Assembly (NCBI RefSeq): GCF_028864635.1 | Contig: NZ_CP104850.1 | Coordinates: 1,370,001-1,434,000 of the forward strand | Source of the DNA: Cloacibacterium sp. TD35 | Lineage (GTDB): Bacteria > Bacteroidota > Bacteroidia > Flavobacteriales > Weeksellaceae | Length of the DNA stretch: 64,000 nucleotides | Direction of reading: 5' to 3' | In this document: positions 17,998 through 25,614 of the stretch, in pieces | How positions within the stretch are numbered: position 1 is the first letter of the stretch | Layout: each line of letters starts with the position of its first letter | Notes under the pieces: generated by a model | Seen by the model: only the letters and a program-made list of their open reading frames with translations | Told to the model about the DNA's origin: nothing | The model's database searches: none | Position numbers and translations under genes: made by a program

Positions 17998-18704
17998 TTT
18001 TTACTTTTAATTTTTGCTGGAGGAGGCGGAGTTTCATAAACTTCTACTTTTTGGGTGCCTTCTGCTTTTTTTACTTCTACTAAACCATTTAAGAATCGGT
18101 CTAACTCTGCTTTATTTTGGTTAAAATATTTAGCAAAAGCATAACCAGTAACAGAACAATATCCATTATCTGTAAGAAAAGCATACATTTGATATTCGAA
18201 ATCTAGCCCTTTGTTATTCGCTATGTATCTTAAGTAAAGGACATTTAGACCATTTACAGTTCGGTATTCAGATTCTTTTAATCTAAAATAATCAGCTCTG
18301 TTTTTTGTGCTGATAACTACAAGTTCTTTTAAGTTTTTTAAACTGCCTACTTCTACATTTTCAGAAATTAATAGTCCAAAAATATTAGAATTTGAATTGT
18401 TTATAAATGCATATTCTAAAACTGGAGTTTTAAAAGCATCGGTAATTTTCCAGATTTTAGGATTTACATAAACTCCCGCATTTACTTTTTTGCTTCGGTA
18501 TAAAAATGTGGAAGCTTTATCTTTAGTGAAAGGAGTTTCATTGGTAGTGATGGTTTCTAGAATTTTTGCATCACTATCATTAGTAAATTTCCAAGTTCCA
18601 TTATCAAATAGAACAACTTCTTTTCCTTCGTCAGTTACAGCTTTGATTTGAGCTTCAGCTTGATAGCTCAATAAAATTAGGGCCGTGATTATTAGTTTTT
18701 TCAT
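17994..18704 (-). CDS. Secreted hypothetical protein
   Basis: A 236-residue protein with a Sec signal peptide (cleavage after AEA near residue 18). It starts with a TDEGKEVVLFDNGTWKF stretch, a short motif seen at the N-terminus of many secreted Bacteroidota proteins. The remaining roughly 180 residues form a mixed alpha/beta region with a conserved-looking YQMYAFLTDNGYCSVTGY segment. The C-terminus is a proline-rich TPPPPAK tail. I do not recognise a function. It lies downstream of the metal/redox island but behind a terminator, so it is probably not part of that operon. Confidence 0.7.
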   Translation of the reverse strand: MKKLIITALILLSYQAEAQIKAVTDEGKEVVLFDNGTWKFTNDSDAKILETITTNETPFTKDKASTFLYRSKKVNAGVYVNPKIWKITDAFKTPVLEYAFINNSNSNIFGLLISENVEVGSLKNLKELVVISTKNRADYFRLKESEYRTVNGLNVLYLRYIANNKGLDFEYQMYAFLTDNGYCSVTGYAFAKYFNQNKAELDRFLNGLVEVKKAEGTQKVEVYETPPPPAKIKSKN

Positions 18705-18753
18705 AGGACTAATTTACAAAAAATCCTTTATTGAAGAACAATAAGAAAGGTTC

Positions 18754-18787
18754 AAAAAAAATACCGATGAAATTTTCATCGGTATTT
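18754..18787 (-). terminator. Terminator at the end of the metal/redox island
   Basis: A 12-bp near-perfect palindromic stem (18761-18785) is followed on the minus strand by seven T (18754-18760 read in reverse). It closes transcription of the cytochrome b gene at 18805. Confidence 0.85.
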
Positions 18788-18804
18788 TCTATTATCTTTT
18801 AAAA

Positions 18805-19779
18805 TTAATCATCATCTTCATCATAATCATGATGTTCTCTTTTTTCATGATGATGTTTAGAATGTTCTTCATGTTCATAATATTCACGCTCATCATTATT
18901 GTTTTCGGTGTAATATGGTGAGTTTTGTGCATAACTCTGAACGGAATTAGTTTCAGTATTCACAGTGTTATTAGTCTCTGTCTGTCTACTGCTAGACGCC
19001 GAACTGGTTCCATCTACATTGCTTCTGTTTTTAGTTAATTTCACAATGAGATTCATTGGTGATTTTTCAGAATTTTTGTCAGGATAGAGCAACGATTCCC
19101 ATTCATCTTCTTCCTCATTTTCTCTTTCATTACCTCTTTCATTTACAGGTAGACCGAAGGCAAGGTAGAATAAAATCATAGGTACGCCTAACCAAACAAT
19201 AGAGAAGATTTTGTGAAAAGCATTCGTTTTAGCAGCTTCTGCTTGTACGTTTTTATATCCAGTGAAAATAGATCCCAAAGTCCCTGTTTTTCTGTGAAAA
19301 ATAGTGTCTGCAAATATTCCTGCTAGATGAGCAAATACAAGAATTAAGAATAATTTGGCACCAATTTCGTGGCTTTCTTCTACCATTTCTTCGGTGAAAG
19401 TAAATCCTAAAAAATGTGCTGATTCTGTAGCCCATAAATAACCTGTAAACGCTGTGAAAATTCCTAAAAACATCATAGAAAACATGACTAAAGATGCTAG
19501 AGGATTATGTCCCACATACGTGTGGTTTTTAGAGAAATAATTTTTAATGAAATCTATTTGTTGAGAAACTCCCATCGGGAAATCCTTGAAATTAGAATAT
19601 TTTGGACCAATAATTCCATAAAGAATTCTGAAAAATAAAATTCCACCAACTAATGCTCCAAAAGCATAGTGGTAATTCATTTGCCATTCATTTTCGCCGG
19701 TGATATAGGCTACGGTAAATCCTATGGCTAAAAGCCAGTGCGAGATTCTGGTCGTCAAAGACCAAGTTTTTGTTTTCAT
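18805..19779 (-). CDS. Cytochrome b561-type membrane protein with His/acid-rich tail
   Basis: The first 210 or so residues of this 324-residue protein form a di-heme cytochrome b561 / Ni-Fe hydrogenase b-subunit-like domain. It has helices near 12-28, 38-56, 94-115 and 137-160 with candidate heme ligands H14, H37, H137 and H151, and a fifth helix near 190-209. The last 110 residues are soluble: an acidic stretch (NERENEEEDEW), a Ser/Thr/Asn-rich linker, and a final 30 residues dominated by His, Glu and Asp (seven His at 303, 306, 309-311, 316, 317). Such a tail would bind divalent metals. It probably shuttles electrons across the inner membrane; electron partners are unknown. Confidence 0.85.
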   Translation of the reverse strand: MKTKTWSLTTRISHWLLAIGFTVAYITGENEWQMNYHYAFGALVGGILFFRILYGIIGPKYSNFKDFPMGVSQQIDFIKNYFSKNHTYVGHNPLASLVMFSMMFLGIFTAFTGYLWATESAHFLGFTFTEEMVEESHEIGAKLFLILVFAHLAGIFADTIFHRKTGTLGSIFTGYKNVQAEAAKTNAFHKIFSIVWLGVPMILFYLAFGLPVNERGNERENEEEDEWESLLYPDKNSEKSPMNLIVKLTKNRSNVDGTSSASSSRQTETNNTVNTETNSVQSYAQNSPYYTENNNDEREYYEHEEHSKHHHEKREHHDYDEDDD

Positions 19780-19785
19780 TTTCTT

Positions 19786-19873
19786 AAATTTTAATGTAAT
19801 AGGAATGTGAGATGTATCTTTTTCTTTTGAAAAAGATAAAGTTGATGTAAATCAAAGAATTACATTAAAATTT
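19786..19873. repeat. Perfect 15-bp inverted repeat spanning a gene junction, with nested hairpin
   Basis: Left arm 19786-19800 and right arm 19859-19873 are exact reverse complements. Between them lies a second perfect 9-bp hairpin (19816-19824 with 19829-19837). The right arm covers the last codons and stop of the minus-strand gene 19860-20252, and the left arm lies just before the cytochrome b start. The mRNA could fold into a long two-tier structure. Confidence 0.7.
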
Positions 19874-20252
19874 CTGGAGGTTGAAAAATTGAGTATTGAA
19901 ACTCAGAAATGAAGTCATTTTTATAAATGAAAAATTTATTATTTTCTGTAAATAAGCGCTTGGGGGTTTCAATTTTTAAATCACTGAGAGATTCTACCAC
20001 AAAAACGATGGTAGAAAAATTAGTGAAATCTATTTGTTTGAAAGGAAGTTTCTGATCTTGAGCATAATCATTATCCATAACATTTCCACTGAAATAGTGG
20101 TGGTTAAGAAAATTAACCAATGAAAATTCACCATTTTCTATCCTATGTTTTACAATATGCTCTACCAAAGTAGGCAATTTGAAAACTTGTCTAAACTCTT
20201 GAAAAGAAAATAGATAAACAGAAATGAATAATATGGAAATAAATTTTTTCAA
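19860..20252 (-). CDS. Small secreted protein, paralogue A of the pair bracketing the metal island
   Basis: A 130-residue protein with an N-terminal hydrophobic segment (residues about 4-17) that could be a signal peptide or anchor. It aligns without gaps over its first 72 residues with the protein at 30665-31054. Shared positions are H32, H36, H52 and Y53, an acidic DxDYxxD cluster at 60-66, KLPFK at 68-72, and a terminal FQPPE. The conserved His and Asp residues suggest periplasmic metal binding, but this is inference. No function is known to me. It lies 89 bases after the MbfA-like gene and 80 bases before the cytochrome b gene. Confidence 0.75.
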   Translation of the reverse strand: MKKFISILFISVYLFSFQEFRQVFKLPTLVEHIVKHRIENGEFSLVNFLNHHYFSGNVMDNDYAQDQKLPFKQIDFTNFSTIVFVVESLSDLKIETPKRLFTENNKFFIYKNDFISEFQYSIFQPPEILM

Positions 20253-20277
20253 CTCAGTATTTTAGATACAAAAATTA

Positions 20278-20328
20278 GGCTAAAGTTAAATTTTATCAAA
20301 AATAAAGTGATTCATTTTCACTTTAGCC
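20278..20328. repeat. Inverted repeat between the MbfA-like gene and paralogue A
   Basis: Arms at 20278-20290 and 20316-20328 pair over 13 bases with one mismatch (GGCTAAAGTKAAA). A nested AAAGTGA/TCACTTT pair (20304-20310 and 20318-20324) offers an alternative fold. It may be a transcription attenuator, terminator or operator. Confidence 0.5.
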
Positions 20329-20341
20329 ATTAATTTTATGA

Positions 20342-21439
20342 TTATCCTATAACGGAAACGCCAATTAATTTACCGATTCCGAAAGTGATTGCTGCAGCCA
20401 ATAATCCGAAAATAACTTGTCTGAAACCTGAATACCAAATGCTCTTTCCTGTGAACAGCGTAATTGCAGATCCTATTAAAAATAAGCCAATCGAACTTGA
20501 TATAGCACTTGCAATAATTGCTGGAGTTCCTCCTAAAAAGAAAAACGGGAAAAGTGGTAAAATTGCTCCAATTGCAAATAATACAAAAGAAGAAATCGCT
20601 GCTTCCATAGCAGACCCTTTTAGTTCTTCGGAGTTGATTCCTAATTCTTCTTTTACCAAAAATTGATGTGCAGAATTTTTGTCATTCATGAGTTCTGTTG
20701 CCATTTGTGCTGCTTGATCAGCTGGAATTCCTTTCGCTCTGTAAATCAATTCTATTTCTTTTAATTCTCCTTCAGGGTTTACTTCTAATTCGTCCATTTC
20801 CAGAGACATTTGGTTTTCGTATAATTCTTTGGAACTCTGTACCGAAATCCATTCTCCTAATGCCATGGAAAGCGAACCAGCCAAAAGCCCAGCTAAACCT
20901 GCAAGTAGTACTTCTTTTTGTCCGCTACTTGCTCCTGCAACTCCCATAATTAATGAAAAGTTAGAAATTAACCCATCATTTCCCCCTAAAACAGCTGCCC
21001 TAAGTGCGTTTCCGCCAACAGAACGGTGTCTTTTTTCAAAACGAGAAAGAGCATTTCCGCCTATTTTATGATTATTTTCAAGAATATTTTCAAGAATTTT
21101 CACATGGGCAGTATCCGAAATAGAAGCTTGCGTTTGGGTATTGACTCTGGCTTTTCCGATAGAGCTTGATAGTGATTTTTCGGTATCCATTAAAACACCT
21201 AAAACATAATCATAACCTAAAATTCCTCCAATTTTTTTAAGAATTTTTGCTCTGGTAGAAGGCTCTGGCATGTCTTTTTCAGTCAGTCCTACTTTCTGTA
21301 AAAATGCTACTGCATGAGATTTTTCGATTGCAGACATTTGTAAAAAAATTTCTTTTACGTTTGGGTCTTCTTCTTTCTCTGCTAATAAACCGTACAGAAA
21401 AGAGGCATCTACTTCGGTTTGGATGTTTTTTAAGTTCAT
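20342..21439 (-). CDS. MbfA-like membrane ferritin: ferritin-like domain fused to VIT1/CCC1 transporter
   Basis: The 365-residue protein joins two domains. Residues about 1-135 are a ferritin-like helical domain (EEDPNVKEIF then SAIEKSHAVAF, giving an ExxH pair). Residues about 140-365 are a VIT1/CCC1 transporter: GGNDGLISNFSLIMGVAGA, GEWISVQSSKELYE, a cytosolic Glu-rich metal-binding segment and a final helix pair. MbfA of Bradyrhizobium and Agrobacterium, with this fusion, exports iron and protects from iron and peroxide stress; VIT1/CCC1 proteins also move manganese. The gene is 10 bases after the DUF3570 gene, so it belongs to the island's transcript. Confidence 0.88.
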   Translation of the reverse strand: MNLKNIQTEVDASFLYGLLAEKEEDPNVKEIFLQMSAIEKSHAVAFLQKVGLTEKDMPEPSTRAKILKKIGGILGYDYVLGVLMDTEKSLSSSIGKARVNTQTQASISDTAHVKILENILENNHKIGGNALSRFEKRHRSVGGNALRAAVLGGNDGLISNFSLIMGVAGASSGQKEVLLAGLAGLLAGSLSMALGEWISVQSSKELYENQMSLEMDELEVNPEGELKEIELIYRAKGIPADQAAQMATELMNDKNSAHQFLVKEELGINSEELKGSAMEAAISSFVLFAIGAILPLFPFFFLGGTPAIIASAISSSIGLFLIGSAITLFTGKSIWYSGFRQVIFGLLAAAITFGIGKLIGVSVIG

Positions 21440-21449
21440 TTTGTGATGG

Positions 21450-22748
21450 TTATTTAAAGGTTATAGCAAATGTAAGATTATGTGCTGACAATCCCTCACT
21501 TCTTTTATAAAAACTATACCTAAAATCTACACTTTTAAAAATCTTAGATTCTAAAGGTAAATAATGAAGATTTAACCCAATGTTTTGGCTATTAAAACTA
21601 GATAAATCATAGTCTGAAGAATAATATTTTTCGCCATGATTGTGCTGTCCATAAGGTTTAAAATAATCATTGCTGGTCTGATGATGATATCTGTAAAAAG
21701 GACTTAATGAAACAAATGGCGAAATTTTTATCGGGATTTCTAATTGTGCAGTATGTGCTTTGATTCCCCAATCATCAAAGAAATAACGATAATATGTTCT
21801 GAAAATGAATGTTTCGCCCAAGAAATAATTAAGTCTCATTCCTAATGGGATTTTCATTCTTTGCATAGGCAATTTTTCGCTGGAGACAGTATTATTGGTA
21901 AAATATACTCTGTTGTATGGAATAGAAAGCAAACCATCTTGAAATGCAAAATCTGCCAACAATGAAACTTGTAACCTTGGATTGATGATTTGAGAATAGG
22001 CAAAATTTACACTATAAGAATTTTTGTTCCAAAGTTTATAATTATCATCATTTCCTTCATGCTCATCATCGTCAGATTTTTTGTTGTTTACTCCTGTAGT
22101 AACAGGTCTAAGTTCTACAGGCAAAATTTCTAGTCTTTGGTCAAAAAATGCCATTGCTTTTACGCTGAACTCAGCATTATTATCTTGAGATGCTTTTACA
22201 AAAGAAAGTTCACCACCAATGGATTGATAGTCAAACTCTCGGGAAAAGTATGCTCCAATTCCATAAGTAGTATTTCGTTCTAAATTTTTAGCAAAATAAT
22301 TAATAGAAGGATAAATTCTCCAACCTACAAATTTAGATGAAGCACCAGTAACGCTGCTAGTTCCTGTAGAGGCGGCAGTTCTGGCACTTATTTTTCCATT
22401 GTATAAATTGGTAGGGGAACCATCTGGAACATTATTTATCAATTTGGTAGAAGCAGAAGTGTGATGGTCTACTGCAACGGCAACGTCTAGTCTATGTTCA
22501 TATTTCTGACTGTTTTTAAGCAATCTTACCTGTATAGAATTAGAAATATTGGTCAAAGCTTCATCACCTTTTCCTCCACCAATAGAAGAGTGGTCACCTT
22601 CTTGAGTGTAATATCCTGATACAAAGTTAATTTCGTCAATTTTTAGTTTTCTCGCTTCGTAAAGTGAGTCTTTTTCTTGTGCTTTCGATTTTCCGAAGAA
22701 ACCAAACGTGATGGCTAGTAAAAATACGGATACTATGCTTTTTTTCAT
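21450..22748 (-). CDS. DUF3570 outer-membrane beta-barrel-like protein
   Basis: A 432-residue protein with a signal peptide (cleavage after SKAQ near residue 24), alternating amphipathic strands and a terminal aromatic-containing strand ending in TFK, as in outer-membrane barrels. It fits DUF3570, whose role is unknown. It contains several His-rich loops (DHHTSAS near 94-100, YRYHHQ near 357, GQHNHGEKYY near 373). It also has a V-T-G-A-S-S motif at 133-138 that resembles the [S/T]GA[S/T] FMN attachment site of ApbE substrates. It lies 30 bases after DUF4266 in the thioredoxin-apbE-DUF4266-DUF3570 order, which I recall as recurrent in several phyla. Confidence 0.85.
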   Translation of the reverse strand: MKKSIVSVFLLAITFGFFGKSKAQEKDSLYEARKLKIDEINFVSGYYTQEGDHSSIGGGKGDEALTNISNSIQVRLLKNSQKYEHRLDVAVAVDHHTSASTKLINNVPDGSPTNLYNGKISARTAASTGTSSVTGASSKFVGWRIYPSINYFAKNLERNTTYGIGAYFSREFDYQSIGGELSFVKASQDNNAEFSVKAMAFFDQRLEILPVELRPVTTGVNNKKSDDDEHEGNDDNYKLWNKNSYSVNFAYSQIINPRLQVSLLADFAFQDGLLSIPYNRVYFTNNTVSSEKLPMQRMKIPLGMRLNYFLGETFIFRTYYRYFFDDWGIKAHTAQLEIPIKISPFVSLSPFYRYHHQTSNDYFKPYGQHNHGEKYYSSDYDLSSFNSQNIGLNLHYLPLESKIFKSVDFRYSFYKRSEGLSAHNLTFAITFK

Positions 22749-22778
22749 CGTTAATGCTTGTATTGATTCATATTTTAC

Positions 22779-22997
22779 TTAGTTGCAACCGCAACCGCCA
22801 CCGTTTTTCCCACCATCTGCACCAGAAGCTGCTTCTCTGTACAAAAGAAAATTATTTTCTGTTTTAGCAGATTTTTTGGTAGAAAGTTGCATTTCACTAT
22901 CGTTCACATAGTTTTTTTCGTATTCTTTTACAGATACGCAGTTTTGCACCATTATCGAGACGAAGAATAGTGCGAAAAATACTTTAAAATAGTTCAT
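22779..22997 (-). CDS. DUF4266 small lipoprotein
   Basis: A 72-residue protein with a lipobox-like N-terminus (hydrophobic stretch, then VQNC with Cys20), so it is likely a lipoprotein. The C-terminus is the hallmark of DUF4266: LYREAASGADGG followed by a glycine run and GGGCGCN. The CGC pair could bind metal or form a redox-active thiol pair. It lies 2 bases after apbE and 30 bases before DUF3570, so translation is probably coupled. Function unknown, family assignment confident. Confidence 0.85.
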   Translation of the reverse strand: MNYFKVFFALFFVSIMVQNCVSVKEYEKNYVNDSEMQLSTKKSAKTENNFLLYREAASGADGGKNGGGCGCN

Positions 22998-22999
22998 TT

Positions 23000-23920
23000 T
23001 TATATGATTTTGATGTTTTCTGAGTAATAAATATTGTTATCATCATCTATGATGATGCATTCTATATCTTTCATTTGATTAATCAAAGAAAGTCCAGCTT
23101 TTATGCCCATAATCGAAATAGGTGTTGCGAAAGCATCAGAAATTTCTGCGTTTGGACTAATCACTGTTACGCTTTTAATTCCGTGAATAGGAAATCCTGT
23201 TTTTGGGTCTATGGTATGCGAATATTTTTTGCCATCAATCATCACGAACTTTTCGTAATTTCCAGATGTTGCGATGGCTAAATCTGTTACTTCAAGCGTA
23301 GAAAATGGCATTCCCGAAAAATCAGGATGCGCAATTCCTATGGTCCAAGATTTTCCGTTTTCGGGGACTCCCCAACAAGATAAATCTCCTGAAGCATTGA
23401 TAATTCCTGCTTTTACGCCAAGACTTTTTAGTAGATTTTTGGCTTTTTCTGCAGCATAGCCTTTTCCGATGCCCCCAAAACCAATTCTTATTCCTTTGTT
23501 TTTGAGAAAAACGGTTGTGTTTTCTGGATTGAGTTCGATATTTCTATAATCAATTAAAGCGATGCTTTTTCTAGCCAAATCTTCATCAGGGAGTGATGTC
23601 ATTTCGGTATCAAAATTCCAAAAACGTTTATCAATAGAGCCGTAAGTAATATCAAAAGCTCCCTGAGTAATTTCAGAAATTTTCTTCGACCTTGCGATAA
23701 TCGAAAAAGTTTCATCACTCACTTTTACAGGTTTTATTCCTGCATTTTCATTGATGAGATTGGTTTCGCTGGTAGATTGATAAGTAGAGAGTAATGCTTC
23801 TATTCTAGAAATTTCTTCTACCGCTTTTTTTAGAAAAAAATCTGCTTCTGCATCTGTTTTGGCTTCTACAGTAATTTCAAACCGATTTCCCATCAAAAGC
23901 TGGGTCAGTTTTTTTTGCAT
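23000..23920 (-). CDS. apbE: FAD:protein FMN transferase (ApbE family)
   Basis: ApbE moves FMN from FAD onto a Thr or Ser of target proteins. The 306-residue product starts almost directly at the conserved MGNRFEITV strand. It has TQGAFDITYG near residues 84-93, GGIGKGYAAEKA near 149-160, INASGDLSCWG near 174-184, SHTIDPKTGFPI near 233-244 and the Mg-site segment ISDAFATPISIMG near 255-267. Unlike most ApbE proteins it shows no signal peptide or lipobox, and the start is hemmed in by the thioredoxin stop 1 base upstream, so the enzyme may be cytosolic. Its acceptor is not obvious; the neighbouring DUF3570 protein is a candidate. Confidence 0.92.
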   Translation of the reverse strand: MQKKLTQLLMGNRFEITVEAKTDAEADFFLKKAVEEISRIEALLSTYQSTSETNLINENAGIKPVKVSDETFSIIARSKKISEITQGAFDITYGSIDKRFWNFDTEMTSLPDEDLARKSIALIDYRNIELNPENTTVFLKNKGIRIGFGGIGKGYAAEKAKNLLKSLGVKAGIINASGDLSCWGVPENGKSWTIGIAHPDFSGMPFSTLEVTDLAIATSGNYEKFVMIDGKKYSHTIDPKTGFPIHGIKSVTVISPNAEISDAFATPISIMGIKAGLSLINQMKDIECIIIDDDNNIYYSENIKII

Positions 23921-23921
23921 G

Positions 23922-24365
23922 CTATTTACCAGTAGATTGATTAATTTCTTGAATCATCGTATTTACAGTCGCATTGTCAAAACCTTCCCAAGTTTTTAGA
24001 ATTTTGCCATTAGCATTCAATAAGACCATTTTAGGAAAAACGCCTTGTTTATTGTAAATGTCTGCTAATTCTTTATTTCTTGTGATGATATTGGCACTTA
24101 ATTTCCCTTTTTTTCTAGGGAAATCTGCTTCTACATAGACCAGGTTTTTAGAAATATACTCTTGGAAAACAGGGTCATCAATCACTTTTTTTTGCAACTT
24201 AATACATGGAATGCACCAGTCTGAGCCTGAAAATTTGAGTAGAATACTTCTGTTTTCTTGTTGAGCAGCGTCTTTAATTTGTTGAAACTTGCTGAATTTT
24301 TCTTGTGAAAAAACGAATAGGCTGAAGAGTAGTAATATGCTAAATATTACCTTTTTAGTTCTCAT
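23922..24365 (-). CDS. Secreted thioredoxin-family protein with CIPC site
   Basis: A 147-residue protein with a signal peptide (cleavage near FVFS, residue 20) and a thioredoxin domain. The active site is DWCIPC near residues 51-56, an unusual dipeptide between the cysteines, and a GVFPKMVLL cis-Pro segment lies near 109. It probably acts on envelope thiols. The gene ends 1 base before apbE and starts 66 bases after the RND adaptor gene, so it leads the thioredoxin-apbE-DUF4266-DUF3570 sub-block. Confidence 0.86.
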   Translation of the reverse strand: MRTKKVIFSILLLFSLFVFSQEKFSKFQQIKDAAQQENRSILLKFSGSDWCIPCIKLQKKVIDDPVFQEYISKNLVYVEADFPRKKGKLSANIITRNKELADIYNKQGVFPKMVLLNANGKILKTWEGFDNATVNTMIQEINQSTGK

Positions 24366-24431
24366 TTATTTAACTTTTTAATTGTAACGTTGTTAATTGT
24401 GTAATTATTATAAAAATGTTTTAGAAAATAT

Positions 24432-25565
24432 TTATTCTTCTACATTTTTAAGTCCCATCAATAGATAATAAGCTCCTTTCGTTACAAATTTCTTGTTTTT
24501 AGCCTTTTCGTCAAGGTTCAAAATTTCTGTTCTACCATTTTCCGAATTTCCTATGGTTACAGGAAACATTTTATAGTTTTTTGGTTGTACTTCTTCAAAA
24601 ATATATTGTTTGCTTTCCCAAGTTACCACGGCATCATCTGGAACAGTATTGCCTGTTTCAGTTTTAGTTTCTACTTCTGCATTCATGTATGTTCCAGGGA
24701 TTAAACTTTTGTCATATTCCATAAAATGACAATGAATGATTACAGATTTGTCTGGTTGAAAATCTCTACCAATTAAAATAATATTTGCGGCGTATTTTTT
24801 CTGTGGATTTTGGTTGGTATAGGCAAAAACTCTTTGGTTTAAAGCAATTTTATTCAAATCTTTTTCAAAGACCTTTAGAGCAAGATGAATATCTCCTGTG
24901 TTTACTACATCAAAAAGTCTTTCTGTAGGCGAAACATATTGTCCCATTTTCACATTTACACTAGAAATATAACCAGAAACTGGCGATGTAACTGCTACAC
25001 TTCTTTTGATGTTTCCAGCGTTCAGATTATTCGGATTTATTCCAAGAGCTCTCAATTTTTCAGCCATTCCTCTCATCAAAATATTTTGATTTTGAGCTTC
25101 AGTTTGGGCGAGTTGCATCGCTTTATCTGATGCAGCTTTGCTTTGATTTAATTCACTTTGTCTAGAGTAATCTTTCTGTGCGTAACCTAAATTAGATTTT
25201 GCCAAAAGATAATCTTGCTGTAACTGAACAATCTGTGGATCTTCTAAAACAGCCAAAGTTTCACCTTTATCTACGTGCATTCCTGGCATATGACGAATAA
25301 AACGCACATAACCGCCACTTGGTGCAGAAACGCTTGCTAAATTCTGAGGCGGAACATCTACAGCTCCGTTGAGGATTATTTTTGCTGAAATATCTTCGTA
25401 TCCTAAATTTCCTATTTCTATACCCGCATTTTTAATTTGAGTATCGTTTAGTGTAATTTGGTTTTCAGCAGGTACTACTTCAAATTCTTCTTTGGCAGTT
25501 TCTTCTTTTTTGCCACAAGAAAAGAGTAGAAGCGTCATCGTTATAATTGAAATTATTTTTTTCAT
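24432..25565 (-). CDS. czcB: RND efflux periplasmic adaptor, CzcB/CusB-like lipoprotein
   Basis: The 377-residue protein has a lipobox (LLLFSC, Cys17) and a membrane-fusion-protein layout. Barrel-sandwich halves lie at SGGYVRFIRHMPGMHVDKGE (residues about 83-102) and VSGYISSVNVKMGQYV (near 195-210), separated by an alpha-helical hairpin rich in Gln and Lys (about 110-165). A beta-barrel and membrane-proximal domain follow. It should link the CzcA pump to the CzcC channel. It is separated from those genes by a cytochrome b gene, an unusual order for this operon type. Confidence 0.9.
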   Translation of the reverse strand: MKKIISIITMTLLLFSCGKKEETAKEEFEVVPAENQITLNDTQIKNAGIEIGNLGYEDISAKIILNGAVDVPPQNLASVSAPSGGYVRFIRHMPGMHVDKGETLAVLEDPQIVQLQQDYLLAKSNLGYAQKDYSRQSELNQSKAASDKAMQLAQTEAQNQNILMRGMAEKLRALGINPNNLNAGNIKRSVAVTSPVSGYISSVNVKMGQYVSPTERLFDVVNTGDIHLALKVFEKDLNKIALNQRVFAYTNQNPQKKYAANIILIGRDFQPDKSVIIHCHFMEYDKSLIPGTYMNAEVETKTETGNTVPDDAVVTWESKQYIFEEVQPKNYKMFPVTIGNSENGRTEILNLDEKAKNKKFVTKGAYYLLMGLKNVEE

Positions 25566-25614
25566 TTTTGATTCATTTTTGCTTAAAAAATTAAAACTTA
25601 CAGTTGATTAAGGA

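Noticed and set aside
20385-21071. Several plus-strand ORFs of 80-93 codons opposite the MbfA-like gene
   Set aside because: The minus-strand gene has clear ferritin and VIT1 motifs; the plus ORFs are low-complexity mirror frames.
22779-22997. Bacteriocin-like or RiPP precursor with a GGGCGCN end
   Set aside because: The lipobox, the DUF4266-type ending and the position between apbE and DUF3570 explain it better; no peptide-modifying enzyme is nearby.
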